Of a stretch of DNA of 44,662 nt, positions 16,709 to 23,304 are shown in pieces. Both the position numbers and the translations under genes were made by a program. The notes under the pieces were generated by a model that saw nothing but the letters and a program-made list of their open reading frames with translations, made no database searches and was not told where the DNA came from. The stretch spans positions 1 through 44,662 of the forward strand of contig JACQVW010000835.1 in NCBI GenBank assembly GCA_016209535.1, in the 5' to 3' direction. Source of the stretch: Planctomycetota bacterium. Lineage in GTDB: Bacteria > Planctomycetota > UBA8108 > SXIK01. Every line of letters begins with the position of its first letter. The stretch's first letter is position 1.

Positions 16709-18100
16709 ATGCAAGGGAACAATCGCTTCTGGGGGGCTCTTGTGGTGTGCGCGGCGCTCGCCCTGACGACGGGGGCGCTCGCCGACACGGTGAGCGTTGG
16801 GGACAGCTGCCTGGCGAGCTGGATCCCGTTCACGAGCTGGGGCCCCGACCCGGTGACGATCACCGATGGCGCCGGGTGCGGGGTGACCTACAATCGAACG
16901 CGGGACCCCGCGGGCGGCTGGTGGAAGCTGGTCATCGGGGACAGCTACGACCTCCCCGCGGACAACGACGGGCTCAACCTGTGCACCTACCCCTTCCCGC
17001 TCGATACGGGCTTCGGGGTCTGGACCGGGTACTCGAGCTACTGCCTGGCGGTAAAGAACTGCGGGACCCAGCAGGTGATGGCCACCCTGTTCAACAACAC
17101 CGGCTGGACGGATCTACCCTTCAGCGAGCCAGACAACTACTACGAGAGCGGCTGGACGTGGATCGCCCCCGGCGAGACCCGGACCCTGTGCCGCGATCTC
17201 ACTGGGGAACTCAACCTGGGCCACGTCTCAAGCCTGGGGATCCAGCTGGGCACGAACGGGGAGGCGGCGCCCGACGCTGATCCCTACACCTCGAACGCCA
17301 TCTGCGTCGAGGTCCGCGGTGTCCTCTCGAGCCAGAGCCTCAGCGTGGTGCCGGGGCCAACCCCGGGGAGCAACTTCAAGGTCTACGTGGACCTCGCGAG
17401 CTGCCTCAACCAGGTGGCCGACGTCGGGACCCGCCTGAGCTTCAACCCGGCCCATGTCCAGGTCGCGAGCGTCGCGGTCGGCTCGGCCGTCGACAACGGC
17501 GCCCTCGAGCCCAACTGGAAGGTCGAGTATGAGAACGTCGCCGCCGCCAACTCGAACGGCAAGCTCGACGTCATCGTGGGCGACTTTACCCTCGGGACGG
17601 TGCTCAATGCCTCCTCGGGCGGCCCGTTCCAGGTCATCTGCGTCGAGTTCTCCTATCCCGGCGGCGCGGCGTGCACCACGAGCGTCTGCTTCAACACCGA
17701 CGGCGCGCCGCCGAACCCGGCGGCCTTCCCCGAGGACCAGTACCTGCACTACAACCCGGGTGGAGGGGCGACGCCGGCGCTCCTGGAGAACGCTGCCGGC
17801 CCGTGCGTGTCGGTCGAGGGACACGGCTTCATCCGCGGGGACGTCAACATGAACGGCTCGGCCTCCGCCGGTGACATCATTGCCCTTGCGACCCACCTCT
17901 TCGGCAGCCTCTCGCTTCCGGACTGCCTGGCCGCCCGCGATGTCAACGACTCGGGCGGGCTGCCCATCAACATCACCGACCTGGTGACCCTCGTCCAGGG
18001 GCTCTTCAACGCACCGGCCGTGGTCATACCGCCGCCGTACCCCACGAGGGGGGTTGACCCGACCGGCCTGGGCTGCAACGTCGGCCTGGCCTGCCCGTGA
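16709..18100 (+). CDS. Secreted protein: novel beta domain, cohesin-like domain, dockerin
   Basis: 463 aa from ATG 16709 (GGAGAG 4 nt upstream, then a signal peptide ending TTGALA). The frame is open 207 bp further upstream but that part is basic and unlike a signal sequence. The first domain (25-205) has paired cysteines and FGVWTGYSSYCLAV, ATLFNNTGWT and DNYYESG blocks shared with the 11555 product. A cohesin-like domain (210-370) follows, ending AAFPEDQYLHYNPG as in the triple-cohesin protein. The dockerin (378-450) is divergent: DVNMNGSASAGDI and NDSGGLPINITDL, so its first loop lacks canonical acidic residues. Tail GVDPTGLGCNVGLACP. Confidence 0.83.
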   Translation: MQGNNRFWGALVVCAALALTTGALADTVSVGDSCLASWIPFTSWGPDPVTITDGAGCGVTYNRTRDPAGGWWKLVIGDSYDLPADNDGLNLCTYPFPLDTGFGVWTGYSSYCLAVKNCGTQQVMATLFNNTGWTDLPFSEPDNYYESGWTWIAPGETRTLCRDLTGELNLGHVSSLGIQLGTNGEAAPDADPYTSNAICVEVRGVLSSQSLSVVPGPTPGSNFKVYVDLASCLNQVADVGTRLSFNPAHVQVASVAVGSAVDNGALEPNWKVEYENVAAANSNGKLDVIVGDFTLGTVLNASSGGPFQVICVEFSYPGGAACTTSVCFNTDGAPPNPAAFPEDQYLHYNPGGGATPALLENAAGPCVSVEGHGFIRGDVNMNGSASAGDIIALATHLFGSLSLPDCLAARDVNDSGGLPINITDLVTLVQGLFNAPAVVIPPPYPTRGVDPTGLGCNVGLACP

Positions 18101-18104
18101 TGGC

Positions 18105-18136
18105 CCGATGCCCTGATGTCCTGATGTCTTGATACC
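18105..18136. repeat. Short tandem repeat, 8-bp unit
   Basis: Four degenerate copies of an 8-bp unit (CTGATGTC twice exactly, flanked by CCGATGCC and TTGATACC) follow the stop of the preceding dockerin gene. Noncoding. Confidence 0.7.
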
Positions 18137-18153
18137 CTCAGTGGGTTGGAACT

Positions 18154-18185
18154 GGCCTGGCTGCCCCCCGGGGGGCAGCCAGGCC
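18154..18185 (+). terminator. Perfect 32-bp palindrome, hairpin between dockerin genes
   Basis: GGCCTGGCTGCCCCCC is followed directly by its exact reverse complement. There is no T-run, so it may be a processing or mRNA-stability hairpin rather than a classical terminator. It separates the 16709-18100 gene from the last gene of the array. Confidence 0.6.
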
Positions 18186-18221
18186 GGAGCCTTCCCGCGC
18201 CTTTCCGACGGAGGTGATGCC

Positions 18222-19064
18222 GTGCCGCGCGTTTCGATCCTTGTGTTGGGCCTTCTGGTCGGCTCCCTCACGACCGCGTCCTTCTCCCGGCCGGCCCGGG
18301 CCAACCCGAGCTGTGACCCCGCCACGCTGATCGTGGGCGCGGGCTCCGGAGCCCCGGGCGAGCGAGTGGAGGTCGAGCTCCGGGGGCAAGTGGCTTGCGA
18401 GGTCGCGGGCTTCAGCATCGCCGTGGGCCACGACCCGGAGAAGGTCGCCTTCGTCGAGGCGAGGCCCGGGCCCTTCCTCGTGGACCACGCCGGGGACGAC
18501 CTGGAGCTCCTGGCCTTCCCGCACAACGGCGAAGGCTTCGCGGCTCTCTTCGCGGCCTTCGACCTCTCGTTTCCCCTCACGGTCCCGCCGCTGCCGATCC
18601 CGGAGGAGACCCTGCTCGCCACCCTCGTCTACGAGGTCTACTCCGACGTGCCAGCAGGGACCACCGTCCCGCTCCGCAACGAGCACCGCACCTTCGGCCA
18701 GCCGAACCCGATCTCGAACGTCTACATCGAGGAGGACGGGACGGAGATCCACCCGCGGCTTGGAAGCGGCTCGATCACGGTGACCTCCGGTCCCGAGCTT
18801 CCGGTCTTCCGCCGCGCCGATGCGAACTCGGATGCGAGGGTGGACATAGCGGACCCTATTTTCACCTTGAACCACCTCTTCCTCGCCGGCCCGGCGCCGG
18901 CCTGCGACGACGCGGTGGACGCGAACGATGACGGCCGCAGGGACATCTCCGATGCCGTCTACGCGCTCAGCTACCTCTTCATGGGCGGCCCGGCCCCGCC
19001 CGATCCAGGCCCGCACGTCGCAGGGCCGGACCCGACTCCCGACGAGCTGGGCTGCGGACCCTGA
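18222..19064 (+). CDS. Secreted cohesin-like/dockerin protein, last of the tandem array
   Basis: 280 aa from GTG 18222, with GGAGG 7 nt upstream; the in-frame ATG at 18129 would put a palindrome inside the coding region and precede the signal peptide. Signal core VSILVLGLLVGSLTTASF ends PARA. The domain (30-190) has AGFSIAVGHDPEKVAF, FPHNGEGFAALFAAFDLSFPLTVPP and NPISNVYIEEDGTEIHPRLGSG. Dockerin (200-268) with DANSDARVDIADP and DANDDGRRDISDA. Tail GPDPTPDELGCGP. Nearly identical DNA block with the 15623 gene indicates recent exchange. Confidence 0.86.
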   Translation: MPRVSILVLGLLVGSLTTASFSRPARANPSCDPATLIVGAGSGAPGERVEVELRGQVACEVAGFSIAVGHDPEKVAFVEARPGPFLVDHAGDDLELLAFPHNGEGFAALFAAFDLSFPLTVPPLPIPEETLLATLVYEVYSDVPAGTTVPLRNEHRTFGQPNPISNVYIEEDGTEIHPRLGSGSITVTSGPELPVFRRADANSDARVDIADPIFTLNHLFLAGPAPACDDAVDANDDGRRDISDAVYALSYLFMGGPAPPDPGPHVAGPDPTPDELGCGP

Positions 19065-19191
19065 TCCAGGGCTCTCGTGCGCACGGCTTCCTCCGCGTGC
19101 CCCCGCCTCGAGCTCCCGCGTGTTCCCCGCAAGCTCAAGCTCGGCCCGGGATCCCTGCACGCGTCCCGGCGCGGCTCTCTCCCCGCGGCGC

Positions 19192-19220
19192 TTGACGGGC
19201 CCGCCGGCGCTGCCTACGAT
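19192..19220 (+). promoter_or_regulatory. Sigma70-type promoter upstream of the TMEM14-like gene
   Basis: TTGACG (19192-19197), exactly 17 bp, then TACGAT (19215-19220). The start would be near 19227, about 73 bp before the ATG. The remaining 19065-19191 shows nothing else. Confidence 0.7.
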
Positions 19221-19299
19221 CACGCGGTACCCCACAGGCCCCGCGCCGGGGCCCTTGCGTCCCCTTCCAGAACCGAGACCGGAGACCCGGAGATACCGC

Positions 19300-19635
19300 A
19301 TGCCCGACATGCTCGACGTCGCCCGCTACGCCGTCCTCGTCTACGGGGCCCTCATGATCATGGGGGGCATCCTCGGGTACGTGCTGCCCGCGACGCCGAG
19401 CAAGGCCTCGCTGATCGCGGGGTGCGCGTCGGGCGCCCTCGCCGTGCTCGCGTTCTTCATCGCCCGGAGCGAGCCGACCCCGGGCCTCGCCATCGCCCTC
19501 GTCGTCTCGGCGGGCGTCGCCGTCATGATGGTCCCGCGTCTGAAGACGGCGAAGAAGCCACTGTCGACGCGGATCATCATCGGCTTGAGCGCGGCCACGG
19601 CGGTCATCGTGATCGTCGCTCTCGCCGCGGCCTGA
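19300..19635 (+). CDS. TMEM14-family small membrane protein
   Basis: 111 aa with four hydrophobic segments and short loops. The N-terminal half carries YGALMIMGGILGYV and PSKASLIAGCASGALAVLAFF, matching the TMEM14 family pattern of a Gly-rich helix, a Ser-containing turn and a second Gly/Ala-rich helix. ATG 19300 is preceded by GGAG; a second Met at residue 4 is possible. The family spans small inner-membrane proteins of unclear transport function (a haem-related role is described for the eukaryotic member TMEM14C). The next gene starts 29 bp later, so the two may share the promoter at 19192. Confidence 0.82.
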   Translation: MPDMLDVARYAVLVYGALMIMGGILGYVLPATPSKASLIAGCASGALAVLAFFIARSEPTPGLAIALVVSAGVAVMMVPRLKTAKKPLSTRIIIGLSAATAVIVIVALAAA

Positions 19636-19664
19636 GGAGGAGCACCTCGAAGGAGACTCGACCC

Positions 19665-20972
19665 ATGCACGCACGAAAAACCGCCTCGCGCGCCGTCCTG
19701 TGCCTCGCCGCCGTCCTGTCCTGCGGTGCCCTTGCCGCCGCGCCGGTCAAGGTCGCGATCCTCACCGGCGAGAACAACCACGACTGGGTGTCCACGACGC
19801 CCGTCCTCGAGTCGATCCTCGAAGGCTCGGGGCGCTTCGAGGTGGAGGTGCTCGACAAGCCCTGGGAGGACGTGACGCCGGAGCGCCTCGCGCCCTTCGA
19901 GGCCATCGTCCTCAACTTCAACCCCACGTCGGGCAAGAAGTGGATGGACGCTCAGGCGGCGGCCTTCCTCGACGCCGTGGCCGCGAAGGGGAAGGGGGTC
20001 GTCGTGGTCCATGCCGCGGACAACGCCTTTCCGGGCTGGAGGGAGTACGAGAAGCTCCTGGGCGGAGCGTGGCGGTCGTCGGCGGGTCACGGCAGCTTCC
20101 ACGCCTTCGCCGTGGAGATCGTGGACCGGGAGCACCCCATCACCCGCGGCCTGCCGAGGATCTTCGAGCACGCGGCCGACGAGCTCTACCACGGGCTCAC
20201 CATGGAGCCCGGCGTGCGCGTCCTGGCCCTCGCCTTCTCGAGCAAGGCCCGCTCCGGCGGCATCGACCGCTACGAGCCCATGGCCTGGACGCTCCGCTAC
20301 GGCCGCGGGCGCGTCTTTCACACGCCCCTCGGCCACGCCGCGAGCTCCATGGAGAGCGCGGGCTTCGTGACCCTCCTCCTCCGCGGCACGGAGTGGGCCG
20401 CGACGGGCGACGTGACGCTCCCCGGGGCGTTCCCCGAGTGGCGGCCCCTCACGAACGGGAAAGACCTCTCCGGCTGGGTCGGCGACCCGAAGCTCTGGCG
20501 GGCCGAGGGCGGCACGATCGTGGGGGAGTCCCCCGGGATCCGGCACAACAGCTTCCTCCGGACCGAGCGGCGCTACGGCGACTTCGTCCTGAAGGTCAAG
20601 GTGCGCCTCGTGCCCGACGAGGAGAACAGCGGCATCCAGCTCCGCAGCGAGTGGCTCCCGTCGGGCGAGATGTACGGCTACCAGGCCGACATCGGCAAGG
20701 GCTGGTGGGGGAGCCTCTACGACGAGTCCACGGGCAGGAACCTCCTCGTCTCGAGCTACGCCGAGAAGGGCTCCAAGGCGGTGCTGAAGAACGACTGGAA
20801 CGAGTACGAGGTCGAGGCTATCCAGAACAGGGTGAAGATCCGCATCAACGGAGTCGTGACGACCGAGTTCGAGGACACCGTCCGCCGGCCCGACGGCCAC
20901 ATCGCGGTGCAGGTGCACGCGGGCGGGCCCCTCAAGGTCGAGTTCAAGGACTTGCTCATCCAGGAGCGGTGA
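19665..20972 (+). CDS. Secreted ThuA domain fused to DUF1080 (3-keto-disaccharide hydrolase-like)
   Basis: 435 aa with a Sec signal peptide ending ALAAAP. The ThuA domain (about 28-245) starts VKVAILTGENNHDW and contains VVVHAADNAFPGW, a HGSFHAF/DREHPITRGLP block and RYGRGRVFHTPLGH, the usual class-I amidotransferase-like fold markers. The DUF1080 domain (260-435) starts WRPLTNGKDLSGWVG and has a typical core NSGIQLRSE and WNEYEVEAIQNRVKIRING. DUF1080 proteins hydrolyse 3-keto-glycosides in related systems, which fits a Gfo/Idh oxidoreductase elsewhere in the window; linkage is inference. GGAG is 9 nt before the ATG. Confidence 0.9.
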   Translation: MHARKTASRAVLCLAAVLSCGALAAAPVKVAILTGENNHDWVSTTPVLESILEGSGRFEVEVLDKPWEDVTPERLAPFEAIVLNFNPTSGKKWMDAQAAAFLDAVAAKGKGVVVVHAADNAFPGWREYEKLLGGAWRSSAGHGSFHAFAVEIVDREHPITRGLPRIFEHAADELYHGLTMEPGVRVLALAFSSKARSGGIDRYEPMAWTLRYGRGRVFHTPLGHAASSMESAGFVTLLLRGTEWAATGDVTLPGAFPEWRPLTNGKDLSGWVGDPKLWRAEGGTIVGESPGIRHNSFLRTERRYGDFVLKVKVRLVPDEENSGIQLRSEWLPSGEMYGYQADIGKGWWGSLYDESTGRNLLVSSYAEKGSKAVLKNDWNEYEVEAIQNRVKIRINGVVTTEFEDTVRRPDGHIAVQVHAGGPLKVEFKDLLIQER

Positions 20973-20985
20973 GCGGAGGTGCGCC

Positions 20986-21198
20986 ATGTTCGACTGGGAG
21001 GAGACGCAGGAGCCCGATGGGAAGGTGGTGGCGACGCTCTGCGGCACGAAGGTGGTGGTCTACGGGGCCAGGGAGGAGTCGCAGGGCTGGTGCTGGGAAG
21101 TGCGGTTCGCGGACGGCCAGGTCCAGACGGGCTACGCCGGTGACCCCGACACGGCCCTGGCCAAGGGCAAGAAGGTCGCGGAGCGGTTCCTCCAGTGA
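20986..21198 (+). CDS. Small hypothetical protein, 70 aa
   Basis: GGAGG is 6 nt before the ATG, only 13 bp after the upstream stop, so it is the last gene of the TMEM14/ThuA unit. Soluble, with strands such as KVVATLCGTKVVVYGA and WCWEVRFADGQVQTGY, then a helix ALAKGKKVAERFL. No family recognised. A strong hairpin follows. Confidence 0.7.
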   Translation: MFDWEETQEPDGKVVATLCGTKVVVYGAREESQGWCWEVRFADGQVQTGYAGDPDTALAKGKKVAERFLQ

Positions 21199-21212
21199 CC
21201 TGGCCTGTGTCC

Positions 21213-21257
21213 TCTCCCCTCGAGGGACCCCGGGATGGGCTCCCTCCCGAGGGGAGA
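21213..21257 (+). terminator. Long hairpin terminator candidate
   Basis: TCTCCCCTCGAGGGA pairs with TCCCTCCCGAGGGGAGA as a 15-bp stem with a 2-nt bulge and a 13-nt loop, directly after the 70-aa gene. There is no U-tract, which is common in GC-rich genomes. The 112 bp that follow before the next ATG carry a weak GATACT -10-like box near 21310. Confidence 0.65.
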
Positions 21258-21369
21258 ACGGGGTGGGTCTGCTGCGGGAGATTTGCGGTGGATGGGAGCC
21301 CGGCGCGGTTCGATACTGGGAGTCATCCAGTCTTGAGCCACGTTGGACCAGCAAACAGGAGAGCTTTGC

Positions 21370-21825
21370 ATGCGTTGCGTCGTTACGTCCGCCGTCCTCT
21401 GTCTCGTCGCCTTCGGGGCCCTGCAGCTTGCGGGGCTCCTGGACTCCGCCCCGCGGCAGGCGAGCGCCCTGGCTGTTGCCGGGGCCGCCCCCACGGTCTC
21501 GGACTTCATGCTCGTGGTCCACGGGACGAAGGGCCTGCGGGGCCAGATCGACGAGGCCACGAAGGGCGGCGGGCCCTCCGACGAGAAGGCCTGGAGGACC
21601 CTGAAGGCCCGCTCGGCGGTCCTGGTCTACCTCACCGAGACCATCCTCAAGCCCAGCGTGCCCGAGAAGGGTTCGAAGGCGTCCTGGAACGCGAAGGTGG
21701 GGGAGTACCTGAAGACGGCGAAGGCCGTCGCGAAGGCCGCGGGCGACGAGGACCTGGACGGCATCACGGTCGAGGTCGCGAAGCTCACGAAGGGCTGCGA
21801 GGGATGCCACAAGGCGCACCGCTGA
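21370..21825 (+). CDS. Periplasmic c-type cytochrome, cytochrome c'-like
   Basis: 151 aa from ATG 21370, with AGGAGA 7 nt upstream. A signal sequence (VVTSAVLCLVAFGALQLAGLL) precedes an all-helical domain. The single haem motif C-E-G-C-H is at 143-147, nine residues from the C-terminus, which is the arrangement of class II cytochromes c (c' and c-556). Haem attachment implies export and the Ccm or Ccs machinery elsewhere. The downstream flavoprotein overlaps its end by 22 bp. Confidence 0.82.
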   Translation: MRCVVTSAVLCLVAFGALQLAGLLDSAPRQASALAVAGAAPTVSDFMLVVHGTKGLRGQIDEATKGGGPSDEKAWRTLKARSAVLVYLTETILKPSVPEKGSKASWNAKVGEYLKTAKAVAKAAGDEDLDGITVEVAKLTKGCEGCHKAHR

Positions 21826-22997
21826 CGGCGGGGAGTCTCGAGAGGACCGGGCGGCGCCGGCCCCAGCGGGATACCAACGCCTACCGCGTCGACCGCACAT
21901 ACCTCTGGAACTACGAGCACGGGCCGAGCCTCGAGGGGCCCTTGCCCGCGGTGCCCGGCGCGCCCGGAATGTGCGGAATGCGCGGAGTGCGCGCCGCGCC
22001 GCTCAAGGACCTCATGGGGCTTCGCGTGGCCTCGCGGTTCGGCATCTCGGCCGGGATCCTCCTCAACTCCCGCTGGATCGAGGCCTTCGCGCGCCTCGGC
22101 TTCGACCTCCTCACCTACAAAACGGTCCGGAGCGCGAGGAGGTCCTGCTACCCGCTCCCCAACTGGGTGTACCTCGAGCCCGCGGGGCCCGGCCGGGGCG
22201 CCCGCGGCCGAGGGCGCGGGCCGCCCGTCTTCCGCCGCCGGGCGCGCATGCCCCGCGACGTCCGCCATGTCACCTCGGCCGTCTGCTTCGGCATGCCCTG
22301 CATGGAGCCCGCCGTGTGGCGCGCCGATGTCCGGAGGGCGCGTCGCGTCCTCGGGCGCGGCCAGGCCCTCGTGGTGAGCGTCGTCGGCACGCCGCGAGGC
22401 GGCGGCAAGGGGCCGAGCCTGGGCGAAGCCCTCGCCGAGGACTACGTCCGCTGCGCCCGGTGGGCCGCCGAGGCCGGCGCGCACGCCGTCGAGGCGAACC
22501 TCTCCTGCCCCAACGTGTGTACCGCCGAGGGGCAGGTCTACCAGGACCCCGAGCTGTCGCGGGCGCTGGCCGCGGCGCTGCGCGACGCGCTCCCCTCGAC
22601 GCCCCTCCTCCTCAAGGCGGGACGCTTCGAGAGCCGCGCCCGCCTCGAGGCCTTCTACCGCGCCGTGGAGGGGAAGGCCGACGCGGTCGTCCTCGTGAAC
22701 GGCGTCTCGGGACGCGTGGTCGACGAGCTCGGCGAGCCCGTCTTTCGCGGTCACGAGGCGGTGGGCATCCTCGGGCGCTGGATCCACGGCCGCGCGGTGC
22801 GGAACGTGCGCGAGGCTGTGGCCGCCTCGCGCGCAGAAGGCTTGCGAACGCTCACCATCGCCGTCGGGGGCGTCCTCTCGGTGGAGGACGCCGCCGACTT
22901 CTTCAATGCCGGCGCCGCAGCGGTCCTCGCGGGCGGGGGAGCGGCGCTCGACCCGGGGCTCGCGGCAAGGGTCAAGGCGGCGAGGCCGGAGTGGTGA
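21804..22997 (+). CDS. Dihydroorotate dehydrogenase-like FMN flavoprotein
   Basis: 397 aa from ATG 21804, inside the end of the cytochrome gene. The ribosome binding site is poor, so re-initiation is likely, and a slightly later start cannot be excluded. The TIM-barrel markers are clear: RFGISAGILLNSRWIEAFARLGFDLLTYKTV, CFGMPC, the FMN/substrate motif NLSCPNV, LLKAGR, a NGVSG segment and C-terminal IAVGGVLSVEDAADFFNAGAAAVLAGG. The N-terminal DTNAYRVDRTYLWNYEHGP extension is not part of PyrD proper. It may be a DHOD-family enzyme with another substrate rather than pyrimidine synthesis. A PyrD call would be an overreach. Confidence 0.8.
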   Translation: MPQGAPLTAGSLERTGRRRPQRDTNAYRVDRTYLWNYEHGPSLEGPLPAVPGAPGMCGMRGVRAAPLKDLMGLRVASRFGISAGILLNSRWIEAFARLGFDLLTYKTVRSARRSCYPLPNWVYLEPAGPGRGARGRGRGPPVFRRRARMPRDVRHVTSAVCFGMPCMEPAVWRADVRRARRVLGRGQALVVSVVGTPRGGGKGPSLGEALAEDYVRCARWAAEAGAHAVEANLSCPNVCTAEGQVYQDPELSRALAAALRDALPSTPLLLKAGRFESRARLEAFYRAVEGKADAVVLVNGVSGRVVDELGEPVFRGHEAVGILGRWIHGRAVRNVREAVAASRAEGLRTLTIAVGGVLSVEDAADFFNAGAAAVLAGGGAALDPGLAARVKAARPEW

Positions 22998-22998
22998 G

Positions 22999-23184
22999 CT
23001 ACCGCCGTGCCTCGACGATCTCCTCGGAGACTGGCCTGCCCTGGACGGCGATCGGCTGCCGGTCCTTCGGAATGCCTGGCTTGCGCCGATGGACGCTCGA
23101 CCTGACGATGCCCAGCTCAGCGAGGCGCTGCTTGAACCGTCGTTCGCTCGACTCCGTCACCGTGCGATCTGCTTCGATAGCCAT
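22999..23184 (-). CDS. Orphan antitoxin-like small protein
   Basis: 61 aa from ATG at 23182-23184, with GGAGG 6 nt upstream. The earlier in-frame ATG at 23238 has no such site. The C-terminal half ends IAVQGRPVSEEIVEARR, the pattern seen at the end of many type II antitoxins paired with PIN-domain toxins (PxEIxGxPxSExIxEERR). No toxin gene follows: the stop lies 1 bp from the end of the convergent flavoprotein gene. It has its own promoter. Family assignment is by pattern only. Confidence 0.65.
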   Translation of the reverse strand: MAIEADRTVTESSERRFKQRLAELGIVRSSVHRRKPGIPKDRQPIAVQGRPVSEEIVEARR

Positions 23185-23209
23185 CCGTTGCCTCCGCCAA
23201 GATAGCCTC

Positions 23210-23238
23210 ATTGTCTGGGGTCCTGGCCAGCCCTGCAA
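23210..23238 (-). promoter_or_regulatory. Promoter of the antitoxin-like gene
   Basis: On the minus strand TTGCAG (23233-23238), 17 bp, GACAAT (23210-23215). The start would be near 23203, giving a leader of about 19 nt that contains GGAGG. Confidence 0.5.
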
Positions 23239-23304
23239 GGATCAGGATCGGCGGCGGCGGGACCCGAGTCGCTGGCGTCGGTTTCCAGTACTCTTGACGT
23301 CCAG

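Noticed and set aside
21290-21330. GGTTCGATAC as a tRNA T-arm
   Set aside because: No acceptor stem, D-arm or anticodon arm can be built around it.
21804-22997. Assignment of the flavoprotein as the pyrimidine enzyme PyrD
   Set aside because: The N-terminal extension and divergent active-site region (CFGMPC) differ from PyrD; only family level is supported.
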